From the NCBI GenBank assembly GCA_965224675.1, contig CBDDAA010000004.1:1178001-1242000 (forward strand): 64,000 bases of DNA, given 5' to 3'. This DNA is from UBA7957 sp965224675. Its GTDB lineage: Bacteria > Pseudomonadota > Gammaproteobacteria > Granulosicoccales > Granulosicoccaceae. The position numbers and the translations under genes were made by a program. Shown one piece after another: positions 53,407 to 62,592 of this stretch. Positions within the stretch are counted from its first letter, which is position 1, and each line of letters begins with the position of its first letter. Below the pieces are notes generated by a model. That model did no database searches. It was not told the DNA's origin and worked only from the letters and a program-made list of their open reading frames with translations.

Positions 53407-54597
53407 TTAGCGCTTTCTGAATATCGGGATATCACCGTTCTCCTTAGTCTGTGTAACCTGCATTAATATTTGCTGAATTAATCGGGCGACTTTTTTTGAA
53501 GCGCCACCCTCTCCCATTTTCTCTCTGACAATTGCCAGTTCTTCACGCATCATGTTGGAATAAACCTGATCGCTTAAAAGACGAGACAGTTCTTTTGCGA
53601 TGCTGGAAGGCACGGCTTTCTTTTGGACAAATTCCCGCACAATAGGTTTTCCGGCAACGATATTAACCAGACCAATATTCTTGATTGTAATTAGCCTGCG
53701 CATAATCGCGTAACTGGCTGGGTTAACCTTGTAAACTATCACCATGGGTGTGCCCATCAGAGCTGTTTCCAAAGTGGCGGTTCCAGAAGCACTCATCACA
53801 ACATCACAAGCTTGCATTACATCATAGGCGCGTTCATTAATAACCGTTATATTATTTTTATGGTTTTGCAGAAGATGGCTAAGTAACTGTTGATTGAGTG
53901 TTCCGGCTCGTGGTAGCAGGATGTTTAGGTCAGGAAATTGGTTGGCCAGTTTGTCAATTGTGTCGAGCATTATCGGCAGAACTCGTTTAACTTCACCATC
54001 CCGGCTACCCGGTAAAATACCTAGTGTGTATTGTCCGTTGTCAACTGAAAAAGCCTGCTTTGCAGTTTTTTTGTCAAGTACACACTTAACCTCATCGACT
54101 AATGGATGGCCTACATAGCATACTGGTATACCGACCTTTTTATAAAAAGGGACTTCGAACGGAAAAATGACCGCCATCATTGAAACCAGCCTGCCAATGC
54201 GTTTTACGCGATGAGCGCGCCATGCCCAGACTTGTGGACTAATGTAAAATAATACAGGTATACCCATCTTATTTGCAGTTTCTGCCAATTTCAGATTGAA
54301 ATCAGGGTAATCAACAATGATTAAAAGATCGGGTTTTTCTCGGCGCAGATGGTCACGTAAGTGTGTTAGTTTTTTCAGCAGTCTACGGTATTGGACTAAT
54401 ACCTCAAAAATGCCGATAACTGACAGCTCTCGGCAATCAAGTGTTAATGCCATTCCTTGTGCCCGCAGCTTAGGGCCGCCCATCCCGAAGCTACTGAATG
54501 CAAGGCCGTTTTCTTTTAAAGCCTGCAGGGCAAGAGCGGCGTGCATATCGCCAGAAGCCTCGCCTGCAGAAACCATGATGTGATATTTTTTGCTCAA
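53407..54597 (-). CDS. lpxB: Lipid-A-disaccharide synthase
   Basis: Joins UDP-2,3-diacylglucosamine and lipid X to form the lipid A disaccharide at the inner membrane. The 396-residue protein starts KKYHIMVSAGEASGDMHAALAL and has FGMGGPKLRAQG, DYPDFNLKLAETANKMGIPV, YISPQVWAWR, VGHPLVDEV and GILPGSRDGEVKR, all typical. The start is TTG 54597, whose TTGA overlaps the stop of the upstream aminotransferase; ATG 54576 would truncate the first strand. Confidence 0.96.
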   Translation of the reverse strand: MSKKYHIMVSAGEASGDMHAALALQALKENGLAFSSFGMGGPKLRAQGMALTLDCRELSVIGIFEVLVQYRRLLKKLTHLRDHLRREKPDLLIIVDYPDFNLKLAETANKMGIPVLFYISPQVWAWRAHRVKRIGRLVSMMAVIFPFEVPFYKKVGIPVCYVGHPLVDEVKCVLDKKTAKQAFSVDNGQYTLGILPGSRDGEVKRVLPIMLDTIDKLANQFPDLNILLPRAGTLNQQLLSHLLQNHKNNITVINERAYDVMQACDVVMSASGTATLETALMGTPMVIVYKVNPASYAIMRRLITIKNIGLVNIVAGKPIVREFVQKKAVPSSIAKELSRLLSDQVYSNMMREELAIVREKMGEGGASKKVARLIQQILMQVTQTKENGDIPIFRKR

Positions 54598-55691
54598 GCA
54601 ATAGCCTGTTTGATGGTATCGCAGATCAAATCCACAGAATCATTAGAGAGTTCCGGGTATATAGGTAATGACAGACACATCTGACTGACACTCTCTGTAA
54701 TGGGTAGATCCTTGTTTGGTGGGTTTTGCTTGCGAATCGCCTCCTGTTGATGCAGTGGAATCGGATAATAAATAGCCGAAGCTATTGATTCCTCCTTTAA
54801 TGCGGTTTGAATTATTGTGCGCTGATCGGTCAGAAGCGTGTATTGATGAAATACATGATAAACTTCTTCAGCTTCGCAGGGTAATTGTACTGAGTGGTCT
54901 GAGAGATTTTGATAATAGCGGTTGGCCACCCGGCGGCGACTCGCATTATATTCATCAATAAGGGGTAATTTCTGGCGTAGGATGGCAGCCTGCATTTCAT
55001 CAAGACGACTATTAAAGCCAATGACCTCGTGCACATATTGTTTACGGCTACCGTGATTGCGGTACATAAGTATGCGTTCGGCAACTTTATCAGAGTTTGT
55101 TGTAATTAATCCGCCGTCACCGAAAGCGCCGAGGTTTTTACTTGGGAAAAAACTAAAACATCCTGCTTCACCGAAGGTTCCGGTAAACGTATTACCGAAT
55201 TTTCCACCAAAACTCTGGGCACAATCCTCGATTAATGTTAATTGGTATTGCTCGCAGAGTGCTTGCAAGCGCGGCATATCACATGCATGACCAAACAAGT
55301 GTACAGGTAGAATGGCTTTGGTTTTATCAGTAATGGCATCTTCTATATCTTCAACGTCGATATTGAAGGATACGGAGTCTATATCCACAAATACAGGCGT
55401 TGCACCCACATAAGCGATAGCTTCAGCCGTGGCTATAAAAGTAAATGGGGTTGTAATGACCTCATCACCCGGTTTTATATCCAATGCCAGCAAAGCGAGA
55501 TGAAGCGCGTCTGTGCCAGAGGCACAACTGATGGCATGCCGGCAATCCAGGTAGTTTGCAACTTCACTCTCAAATGCGGTGACATTTTCACCGAGAATAA
55601 AATGGGTATTGTCTAATACATTTTGTAAGCTTGTGTCAATTTGCTCTTTGAGCGACTGATATTGAGCGTTCAGATCCACCATAGGTATCAT
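54594..55691 (-). CDS. DegT/DnrJ/EryC1/StrS-family sugar aminotransferase
   Basis: A 365-residue PLP enzyme. It opens IPMVDLNAQYQSLKEQIDTSLQ, has GENVTAFESEVANYLDCRHAISCASGTDALHLALLAL, EDCAQSFGG and the PLP lysine in CFSFFPSKNLGAFGDGG. Family members transfer an amino group to keto-sugars of surface polysaccharides or antibiotics. ATG 55691 and ATG 55682 are both plausible; the frame extends to 55706. It is coupled to lpxB, so it may work in outer-membrane glycan synthesis. Confidence 0.92.
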   Translation of the reverse strand: MIPMVDLNAQYQSLKEQIDTSLQNVLDNTHFILGENVTAFESEVANYLDCRHAISCASGTDALHLALLALDIKPGDEVITTPFTFIATAEAIAYVGATPVFVDIDSVSFNIDVEDIEDAITDKTKAILPVHLFGHACDMPRLQALCEQYQLTLIEDCAQSFGGKFGNTFTGTFGEAGCFSFFPSKNLGAFGDGGLITTNSDKVAERILMYRNHGSRKQYVHEVIGFNSRLDEMQAAILRQKLPLIDEYNASRRRVANRYYQNLSDHSVQLPCEAEEVYHVFHQYTLLTDQRTIIQTALKEESIASAIYYPIPLHQQEAIRKQNPPNKDLPITESVSQMCLSLPIYPELSNDSVDLICDTIKQAIA

Positions 55692-55706
55692 CAGAATCGG
55701 CCTCAC

Positions 55707-56015
55707 CGTATAATTTAAAGGATGCTATTTTCCCGGAATTGCCGGGTGCTGTCTATGATTGATGACCAGGAAGCTGCCCAGAATTGCAATTGGCTCGAAT
55801 TCAATTGGTTAATGTGTGCTTTTCGATCAAACAGGGCGTGCAGCGCTACAATGCGTATAGCATTGTGGACAGATGCAATAGTGAGCAATCTGTGTTAACG
55901 GGGTTGTCGCAGGGCAGGTGCAGTCCGATGGGTTTGCCATAGCTTGTCTATTTTCAGACAACCTCCTGGCTTTGCTTATTGTGTGAAATATTAGGATATA
56001 GCTCGTTACATCGTA
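55707..56015. other. Intergenic stretch upstream of aminotransferase gene
   Basis: About 310 bases between the astacin gene and the aminotransferase gene, all transcribed leftward. It should hold the promoter of the aminotransferase-lpxB pair. I see no terminator with a clear T-run and no gene. Confidence 0.3.
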
Positions 56016-57383
56016 TTATGTTTTAGCACAGCCCAATTCGAATTGCAGTTTCCTTGTTCCCAGTAAAGCCAGGAATATAAGCAGGAACCAGGAAACCTTA
56101 CCGCCGCCTGCGTTTTCGAGGTTGCTCACAGCGTCATTATTGGCGGCGCTGATTCCAGGCTCATCAAAAAAATCAATTCGCATATCCCGGGATTGTTCTT
56201 CATTTAGCGAGATTCCGTTATTGTCGAGATCCGGGTCCCAGGTTCTCGCTGATAAATTGGCCACAATTTCTTCAGGTGGTTCAAAACCGATCTTTATATC
56301 TAATGCTAAAATAGATTGTGTGCTTTCGATCAATGTGGGTAATCCACAAACCACGCTCTCTGCTTGTTGCTCACAAGTCCAGTTATTGCCTTCGTATTGA
56401 ATCAGCTGGTTATCTGATCCGAGCGGAATAATGAGCATGATTTCATTAGCGCCTTGCTCTCCATGATTGCTCACCGATATATTAATCTGGGCTATTTCAT
56501 TCGTTAAAAGCTTGTCTGGCGCGTCAAGGGCGAGTGAAAGATCAGTGCCGTAGAGTAGGTTTACCGATTTTAGATCACCATCACTGAGTGCCTTGCGTTG
56601 GCCTAATTTGATGCCTGTTAGCTCTTCGATGGGGTTGATGGTTGGATCACCGTTCTTGGAAAAGAAATAGGCACCGTAATGCATAATTGAACCGTAGTCG
56701 TATGCACCAAGATCCAAAGCGTTGGTTGCCGGTATCGCAAAGTTATGCGATTTTTCATTCATAATATTTTGCGAGTTTACGACAATATACTGGTCGCGGT
56801 CATTGCGGGTGTGCTCGTGTAGTAAGCCCACTGCATGACCAATTTCGTGAATCATACTGCCCTTTGTACAAGAAGAAGAAAACCAGATTTCCTGCTTACC
56901 AGCACCCAGACGGCCAACATAAGAGGCGCAACCTGCCGTATCGGTGATTTCGAGGAAATCCTTATAAATACCTGCATTACTTACATTACGCTCAACCAGT
57001 CGGATAGAGCTGTTTTTGTTCCAATGTTGAATCGCTGCCTGTGAGCGTTTTATCATTGCAGTGTTGTCAATATTTGCAGCGTATTGATAAGGAATAATGC
57101 CGTCAAACCACTTGTTTGTGGCGATTGAGATACCCGTGCCACGCGTTGAGGCATCACTTAAATTTGTCGAAGGGGTACTGAGTAATATGTCACCCTCTGC
57201 AATAGAGACGCCCCTATTATTGTATTCGGCTAAATAAGTGATCAATGATCCATTTGCAAGGATTAAATCCCTCTTATGCAACGGTTCGGTCTGACTGCTT
57301 AAAATGGGATCAGTAACGCTCGCAAGAGCTATGCTGACACCCAGAAACAGAAAAAGCGACGAAATTAATTGTCTCTTGTTCAT
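56016..57383 (-). CDS. Astacin-family zinc metalloprotease with a GlyGly-CTERM-like tail
   Basis: The 455-residue protein from ATG 57383 has a signal peptide (MNKRQLISSLFLFLGVSIAL). AGAGGC precedes the start; the frame extends to 57482. The catalytic domain has the astacin zinc site HEIGHAVGLLHEHTR and the Met-turn YDYGSIMHYGAYFF, with paired Cys residues (TAGCASYV; SSSCTKGS). A beta-sandwich region rich in Asn and Glu follows. The end reads AGGGKVSWFLLIFLALLGTRKL plus 10 residues: a Gly-rich stretch, Ser-Trp, one membrane helix and basic residues, as in GlyGly-CTERM signals cut by rhombosortase. It is probably exported and surface-sorted. Confidence 0.9.
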   Translation of the reverse strand: MNKRQLISSLFLFLGVSIALASVTDPILSSQTEPLHKRDLILANGSLITYLAEYNNRGVSIAEGDILLSTPSTNLSDASTRGTGISIATNKWFDGIIPYQYAANIDNTAMIKRSQAAIQHWNKNSSIRLVERNVSNAGIYKDFLEITDTAGCASYVGRLGAGKQEIWFSSSCTKGSMIHEIGHAVGLLHEHTRNDRDQYIVVNSQNIMNEKSHNFAIPATNALDLGAYDYGSIMHYGAYFFSKNGDPTINPIEELTGIKLGQRKALSDGDLKSVNLLYGTDLSLALDAPDKLLTNEIAQINISVSNHGEQGANEIMLIIPLGSDNQLIQYEGNNWTCEQQAESVVCGLPTLIESTQSILALDIKIGFEPPEEIVANLSARTWDPDLDNNGISLNEEQSRDMRIDFFDEPGISAANNDAVSNLENAGGGKVSWFLLIFLALLGTRKLQFELGCAKT

Positions 57384-57450
57384 ACATGCCTCTTTTATTC
57401 CCCAAAAAAGCGGATGGGCAATTGCTGAACAGGACAATCTGACAAAATAG

Positions 57451-57481
57451 TTAAAAAAGTGGCCAACCAAAAGGTTGGCCA
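57451..57481 (-). terminator. Hairpin with T-run in the leader of the astacin gene
   Basis: tggccaacc (57460-57468), aaaa, ggttggcca (57473-57481) is a perfect nine-base stem. Read on the minus strand it is followed by ACTTTTTTAAC, so it is shaped like an intrinsic terminator. It lies upstream of the astacin start with no recognisable gene before it, which makes it either the end of a short RNA or an attenuator. Confidence 0.65.
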
Positions 57482-57483
57482 AA

Positions 57484-58169
57484 ATGGGTGTTTCTGGTTG
57501 TTATCTGGTTCAACACATCACGTCGACCAAACCTTTTCCACTTTATTATTGTCTTCGGCTAACCAGTTGCATGATTTCTTCGACCATGTTGCATGTCTAG
57601 CGTGTCCAGTTGCAGCACCCTGCCGCTGAACATTACTTTTGTGAGTTTTGATCTTCTCTGAGATCTGCAACTGACAGTGCAATGTTCGAAAATATTTAGC
57701 GGATTCGGCACAGGAATCTTTGATTTATGCGGTGTGAATAAGAGCTGAGTCACTAAACGATGTCAGATTGTGAAGAGGTAGTGTTTTTATCTGTGAGCCA
57801 GGTCAGGGATTAGTCAATTATGATATAGATAACAATATGTTAGTGATTTTTTTCAAATACTTGATGGTTGCAGTTAGCGCTGGGTCACATTCATAATGGA
57901 GACTAAAATATCAGAATCATTTTAGCCTGTTGGGTTTCAGATGTTTGCGGGTGGGACGTTTAAGACTTGTTGAATAGGTAGCATTAGAAAATACGTTGAG
58001 CCGTTAATTGGATGAGCAGTGGAAACCTAAACAGATTACTTAATAATGCCAAGATATGACTGAACTGACCTCAGGTGCTTGAGGGGAAAACCTGAATCGC
58101 AGTATGCTTATGAGTATCACAATTTTGAGCTATAGTTACGCCAAGTTTTCCAAAAGAGAGGTTATAACA
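57484..58169. other. Long non-coding gap between astacin and trpB genes
   Basis: Nearly 690 bases with no credible gene. A frame continuous with trpB begins at ATG 58104 but has no ribosome-binding site. A small inverted repeat tcaggt...acctga lies at about 58,069-58,093. It must contain the divergent promoters, and there is room for an RNA. Confidence 0.35.
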
Positions 58170-59369
58170 GTGACAAAATTAAACATGGAAATGCCAGACA
58201 ATAAGGGATATTTTGGTGAATATGGGGGGCAGATAATTCCACCACCGCTTATTGAGATAATGAATGAAATCAATCAATCCTATGAGGAGGTTATTAAGCA
58301 AGAGTCTTTTCAGCAGGAATTGCAACAACTACAAGTTGATTACATCGGGCGTCCCAGCCCTATTTATTTTGCCAAACGCCTCAGTGACCAGCAGGGCGGA
58401 GCACGCATATTTTTTAAACGTGAGGATCTTAATCACACAGGCGCTCATAAAATTAACCATTGTATAGGTGAGGCTCTGTTGGCAAAACATATGGGCAAAA
58501 CCAAGGTGCTCGCTGAGACAGGAGCGGGACAGCACGGGGTGGCTTTGGCAACAGCATGCGCCTTATTAGATATAGAATGCGAAATTCACATGGGTGAGAT
58601 TGATATTGAAAAAGAACATCCTAATGTCACTAAAATGAAGATATTGGGATGCAAGGTTATTCCTGTTTCTCGTGGTACTAGAACATTAAAGGATGCAGTC
58701 GATAGTGCGTTTGAAGCCTATTTAGAAGATCCCGTTAATTATTTTTATGCGATAGGTTCAGTGGTGGGTCCACATCCATTCCCAAGAATTGTACGGGATT
58801 TTCAACGTATTGTTGGACAGGAAGCCAGAGAGCAATTCCTTCAACGAGAGAATAAACTGCCCGATATAGTAATGGCTTGTGTAGGAGGGGGATCGAATGC
58901 AATGGGTTTGTTTACCGCCTTCCTTGAAGATGAGACTGTAAAAATGATTGGGGTGGAGCCTGCTGGACGCGGATTGCATACCCCAGACCATGCCGCTACC
59001 TTAACCCTCGGCAGTAAGGGTGCTATCCACGGTTTCGAATGTTATAACCTGCAGGATGAAGAGGGGAATCCGCTGCCGGTTTACTCCATTGCGTCTGGAC
59101 TTGACTACCCGGGGGTTGGTCCTCAGCACTGTTATCTCAAAGATATAAAACGTGTGGTGTATGAAACGGCCGATGATGAGCAGTGCCTGCATGCCTTTAT
59201 GCAGTTGTCTCGAATGGAAGGAATTATTCCTGCATTAGAAAGTGCCCATGCCATCGCATATGCAATGAAAATAGCCCCAAAAATGTCAGTGGAACAGACC
59301 ATACTGGTGAACCTTTCGGGTCGTGGTGATAAAGATGTTGACTTTGTTGCTGATCGTTTGTCACTGTAA
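58170..59369 (+). CDS. trpB: Tryptophan synthase beta chain, stand-alone
   Basis: The beta subunit joins indole and serine with PLP. The 399-residue product from GTG 58170 has GAGAGG seven bases upstream. Motifs: MPDNKGYFGEYGGQIIPPPL, the PLP lysine in LNHTGAHKINHCIGEALLAKHMG, AETGAGQHGVALATACALL (catalytic Glu), the phosphate loop CVGGGSNAMGL and NLSGRGDKDVDFV. It is thus a TrpB1-like enzyme. No trpA, trpF or other trp gene lies nearby, and the segment RGTRTLKDAVDSA differs from usual TrpB1, so a distinct beta-replacement role is possible. Hairpin terminators follow. Confidence 0.9.
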   Translation: MTKLNMEMPDNKGYFGEYGGQIIPPPLIEIMNEINQSYEEVIKQESFQQELQQLQVDYIGRPSPIYFAKRLSDQQGGARIFFKREDLNHTGAHKINHCIGEALLAKHMGKTKVLAETGAGQHGVALATACALLDIECEIHMGEIDIEKEHPNVTKMKILGCKVIPVSRGTRTLKDAVDSAFEAYLEDPVNYFYAIGSVVGPHPFPRIVRDFQRIVGQEAREQFLQRENKLPDIVMACVGGGSNAMGLFTAFLEDETVKMIGVEPAGRGLHTPDHAATLTLGSKGAIHGFECYNLQDEEGNPLPVYSIASGLDYPGVGPQHCYLKDIKRVVYETADDEQCLHAFMQLSRMEGIIPALESAHAIAYAMKIAPKMSVEQTILVNLSGRGDKDVDFVADRLSL

Positions 59370-59383
59370 ACTGAAGTTCTGAG

Positions 59384-59412
59384 TTACACCCTACGAAGGG
59401 GGTGTAATTTTT
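59384..59412 (+). terminator. Intrinsic terminator after trpB
   Basis: ttacaccc (59384-59391) pairs with gggtgtaa (59400-59407), followed by a run of T. It is placed 15 bases after the trpB stop codon. Confidence 0.8.
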
Positions 59413-59446
59413 GATGCTCATTGTACGGAAGCCGTTAATTTAAAAG

Positions 59447-59478
59447 CCGGGCAAGATAAATAAATGCCCGGTTTTTTT
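59447..59478. terminator. Bidirectional terminator between trpB and the small Gly/Ala-rich gene
   Basis: ccgggca (59447-59453) pairs with tgcccgg (59465-59471). A T-run lies right of the stem and an A-run left of it, so it serves both converging genes. Confidence 0.8.
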
Positions 59479-59484
59479 GCAATA

Positions 59485-59730
59485 TTAAGCATTGACGTTA
59501 GTATTACCACTAACGTTGTCACTACCACCTGCTCCGGTAACCGCAGCATTGCCTTGTGATTGCGCTTGTTGAACGGTTTGCATTGCTTCGCCCATCGATG
59601 CACCCATACCGCCCATTGCATCTACAGCTCCAGCACCGCCAGTTGCAATTGAATTTATATCCTGTGCGGATACATTACCCTGCACACCTTGATTAACCTG
59701 GATTGCGTCACCACCTGATTTATCTGCCAT
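59485..59730 (-). CDS. Small Gly/Ala-rich protein of unknown function
   Basis: The 81-residue product starts MADKSGGDAIQVNQGVQGN; the frame reaches back to 59745. GAGGAAC precedes the ATG. It has no Cys or aromatic residues, and is rich in Gly, Ala, Asn and Gln (GGAGAVDAMGGMGASMGEAMQTVQQAQSQGNAAV). A single amphipathic segment may form a helix. The composition slightly recalls RebB/killing-trait proteins and secreted bacteriocin-like peptides, but I would not assign it. A terminator closes it. Confidence 0.65.
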   Translation of the reverse strand: MADKSGGDAIQVNQGVQGNVSAQDINSIATGGAGAVDAMGGMGASMGEAMQTVQQAQSQGNAAVTGAGGSDNVSGNTNVNA

Positions 59731-59963
59731 TGATCTGTTCCTCATTTATATTGATTCGAATTGTATATATAAAGCAGCCTGAATAGGCTGCAATGACGTA
59801 ATAATGCAATAGTTATGCCTTCAGATAAAGTGATTATTACCGGAAACTTAGTGAAATATTACCTGGATTGAATGATTGTTGTTGTCATTTGGTTTCAGTA
59901 ACGTTATTTATAATACCTTTGGTTAGGGATTGATCTTAAATGAGAAGGATTATGCATAAAGGG

Positions 59964-60040
59964 TGGCCCGCCCCAGAGGATTCGAACCTCTGACCTTCCC
60001 CTTAGGAGGGGGACGCTCTATCCAGCTGAGCTAGGGGCGG
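59964..60040 (-). tRNA. tRNA-Arg (anticodon CCT)
   Basis: The minus-strand cloverleaf is complete. The acceptor stem CCGCCCC (60034-60040) pairs with GGGGCGG (59968-59974). The D arm is TAGCTCAGCTGGATAGAGC, the anticodon arm is TCCCC / CTCCTAA / GGGGA with CCT, and the T arm is AGAGGTTCGAATCCTCT. The 3' CCA is encoded. It decodes AGG. Confidence 0.97.
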
Positions 60041-60256
60041 ATTGTAATGATTACCGGGCGTATCCCGTGTATAAACGGACTTTGATTCCATTTTTAAATC
60101 TCAAACCTATTTGATTGCAGCGCAGGTTTGTTAATTGACCCGGTTAAGGCCGCGCATTTTAATGCTATTTGCAAAAATCATCCAGCCTGATTTTTTCTCT
60201 ATAACGGTCTAAGCTTTGCATTGATAGTAATAGATCCTATTTAGAGATAAAGGAAA

Positions 60257-60817
60257 ATGACACAAGTCGCCCGATTTAAAAAAGGTTCAGATGAACGCCG
60301 AGATTATTTTCGTGTTCTTGATGCTGTAGGCATGGATGTTTACAAGTTGGAACCGGGGGAATCGTTGGCTTCTCTTGCTGAGCGGGCAGAGTTGGCGCTG
60401 TCTGATCAAAGTTTAGGGGATAAGTCGGTTTTTGCTGGCCTTTCACACCTTCGTAAATCTAACCCTGAAGCGGCAGCCTATATCGAGTCTTTAGAACAGA
60501 GAATCGATTCATTTTCGCAATCTGCCGACATTCAAAAAATCGCCACTCGTCCTACCCATAAAGTGAGCTTGTCAGGTAGTGGGATAGCATTTGCACATGA
60601 CAAGCTACTTCAGCCTGGCGACAGGGTTGGGCTGGGAATCACCTTCTTTCCTTCGGGTAAGTTTCTTAATGTTATAGCCACAGTGGTAAGTGTTGGCAAT
60701 ACAAATGGATCTGTCTCAGGTGGTAAGTACGCCGCACGAGCCGTCTTTTCAAATATTGATGCCAAGTCACGTACAATTATTTTAGAACATATTAACTATG
60801 TGCTAAGCAAAATGTAG
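60257..60817 (+). CDS. PilZ-domain protein
   Basis: A 186-residue protein. The N-terminal DERRDYFRVLDAVGMDVYKLE carries the RxxxR-like start, and the C-terminal half has the second PilZ motif in a modified form (VSLSGSGIAFAHDKLLQPGDRVGLGITFF instead of D/N-x-S-x-x-G). It may bind cyclic-di-GMP, though the RRDYFR and SLSGSG variants leave this open. A helical insert separates the two parts. The role may be in motility or adhesion. Confidence 0.8.
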   Translation: MTQVARFKKGSDERRDYFRVLDAVGMDVYKLEPGESLASLAERAELALSDQSLGDKSVFAGLSHLRKSNPEAAAYIESLEQRIDSFSQSADIQKIATRPTHKVSLSGSGIAFAHDKLLQPGDRVGLGITFFPSGKFLNVIATVVSVGNTNGSVSGGKYAARAVFSNIDAKSRTIILEHINYVLSKM

Positions 60818-61174
60818 TAATGCTAAAAGACTGAATGAGAGCAGAAATCATGGGTCCAGGTAAGTAGCAAATAGGGCGGATATTTGCTTTGGAATAACAC
60901 GGGAACCTCTCCATTGAACGACCCCACGCTTTCTTGGCCTATCCAATTGTCTGTGCTGAAGAAATCTGACTAAGCATTTATTCTGACAAAAAACAGGCAC
61001 CTTTTAAATTCTCAACTATTCTATTACCAATAGTCGTGGAGATTGCTGATTTATTATGCATTTGCTGACTAAAGCAATCGTTCAAATATTGGTATTATCG
61101 ATATAACTCAGGGTAGGTTTTTTGTCCTCAGACAGCCTCCTGAATGTAAAAAAAGGAATACTAACAGGTAAAAA
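60818..61174. promoter_or_regulatory. Gap upstream of surE
   Basis: About 360 bases with no gene. It holds the promoter for surE-pcm. I see AT-rich candidates but no terminator with a clear stem and T-run after the PilZ gene. Confidence 0.3.
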
Positions 61175-61921
61175 ATGAAAATTCTCATTTCAAATGATGA
61201 TGGATATCAGGCAGAAGGTATCAAGGCGCTTGCGGACGCGCTGAGAAAAATCGCAGAAATACAAGTAGTGGCACCGGATCGTAATCGAAGCGGCGCCAGT
61301 CATTCCCTGACTTTACAATTGCCACTACGAACTAAGTTGCATGAGAATGAGTTCCACTCAGTTGAAGGGACGCCAACAGATTGTGTTCACTTGGCAGTTA
61401 ATGGAATGTTAGGTGTGTTGCCAGATATGGTAGTAAGTGGTATTAACGATGGCCCTAACATGGGCGATGATGTGATGTATTCAGGAACAGTCGCTGCAGC
61501 AATAGAGGGACGCTTTCTTGGTCTTCCCGCTTTAGCCGTTTCAATGGGGAGTGGGTCCCCAAGGTACTTTGATACTGCGGGTAAAATAATTGTGAATTTA
61601 CTGAGCCACATGGAGGCTTATCCCATTGATGAAAGCTCTATTCTTAATATAAATGTGCCTGATATACCGTTTGCCGAGATAAAAGGTATTCAGGGTACAC
61701 GCCTTGGCAGTAGACATCAGTCAGAGGGTGTAATTGAGCAGAAAGACCCGAGAGGCGAGACTATTTACTGGTTGGGACCTGTTGGTCCAAAAGCGGACGC
61801 CGGACCTGGAACAGATTTTTACGCAGTCAAGCAGGGTTATGTTTCGGTTACTCCCTTGCAAATTGACTTGACTCACCATCGTGCAATTTCGGATGTGGGA
61901 AAATGGCTTGGACAAATGTAG
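61175..61921 (+). CDS. surE: 5'/3'-nucleotidase SurE
   Basis: A 248-residue metal-dependent phosphatase for nucleoside monophosphates. Metal ligands are seen in LISNDDGYQAEG, PDRNRSGASHSLTL and VVSGINDGPNMGDDVMYSGTV, and EGTPTDCVHLAV follows the family pattern. ACAGGT precedes the ATG. The pcm frame starts inside its last codons, and the surE-pcm-nlpD order is classic for gammaproteobacteria. Confidence 0.97.
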   Translation: MKILISNDDGYQAEGIKALADALRKIAEIQVVAPDRNRSGASHSLTLQLPLRTKLHENEFHSVEGTPTDCVHLAVNGMLGVLPDMVVSGINDGPNMGDDVMYSGTVAAAIEGRFLGLPALAVSMGSGSPRYFDTAGKIIVNLLSHMEAYPIDESSILNINVPDIPFAEIKGIQGTRLGSRHQSEGVIEQKDPRGETIYWLGPVGPKADAGPGTDFYAVKQGYVSVTPLQIDLTHHRAISDVGKWLGQM

Positions 61922-62592
61922 CTAATTTTTCCGCTAGAGAAATCGCCGGTATCGGCATGACATCACAGCGGACACGTGATCGAATGGTTGATCGTCTACA
62001 GCAACAGGGAATTGTTGATCGTCGGGTCTTGGACGTTATGAACAAAGTGCCTCGGCATCTGTTTATGGATGAAGCTATAGCCTCACGGGCATATGAGGAT
62101 GTCGCCTTGCCAATTGGCGAAGGTCAGACAATCTCCCAACCCTACATTGTTGCCAGGATGACAGAGCTAATGTTTTCCGGTCGATCGATAAAAAAGGCGC
62201 TTGAAGTCGGAACCGGATCTGGTTATCAAGCTGCTGTCTTATCACGACTGATTGACAGGGTTTACTCTTGTGAACGCATACAACATCTAATGCAAAAAGG
62301 CCAAGAGAGGTTCATCCGGTTAGGTTATAAGAATATCGAATGTGTTCACTCGGATGGCAGTTGGGGGTGGCCGGAAAAAGGTCCCTTTGATGGCATTATC
62401 GTTACTGCGGCACCCGAAGAAATCCCAGAAGCACTTAAGTCGCAATTGGCAATTGGTGGTCGATTGGTCTGTCCTGTAGGTAAACATCGTGCAGAGCAGG
62501 TGTTGACAGTGATAGAGCGAACGGAGACAGAATTTATTGTGGAAAGAAAAGAATTTGTGCGATTTGTACCATTTTTAACTGGAAAATCCTAA
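61903..62592 (+). CDS. pcm: Protein-L-isoaspartate O-methyltransferase
   Basis: Repairs isoaspartyl residues in damaged proteins using SAM. The 229-residue protein has VPRHLFMDEAIASRAYEDVALPIGEGQTISQPYIVARM, a typical substrate part, and the SAM motif KALEVGTGSGYQAAVLSRL. DGIIVTAAPEEIPEAL gives the post-motif region. ATG 61903 overlaps surE by 19 bases; ATG 61957 would give a more usual N-terminus. Confidence 0.96.
   Translation: MAWTNVANFSAREIAGIGMTSQRTRDRMVDRLQQQGIVDRRVLDVMNKVPRHLFMDEAIASRAYEDVALPIGEGQTISQPYIVARMTELMFSGRSIKKALEVGTGSGYQAAVLSRLIDRVYSCERIQHLMQKGQERFIRLGYKNIECVHSDGSWGWPEKGPFDGIIVTAAPEEIPEALKSQLAIGGRLVCPVGKHRAEQVLTVIERTETEFIVERKEFVRFVPFLTGKS

Noticed and set aside
57559..57753. 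64-codon minus-strand frame upstream of astacin gene
   Set aside because: No ribosome-binding site or recognisable motif. It is the only frame that could explain the terminator-like hairpin, but the support is too weak.
58104..58169. trp leader peptide or extended TrpB N-terminus
   Set aside because: The frame has no tandem Trp codons and no ribosome-binding site, while GTG 58170 has a good one.
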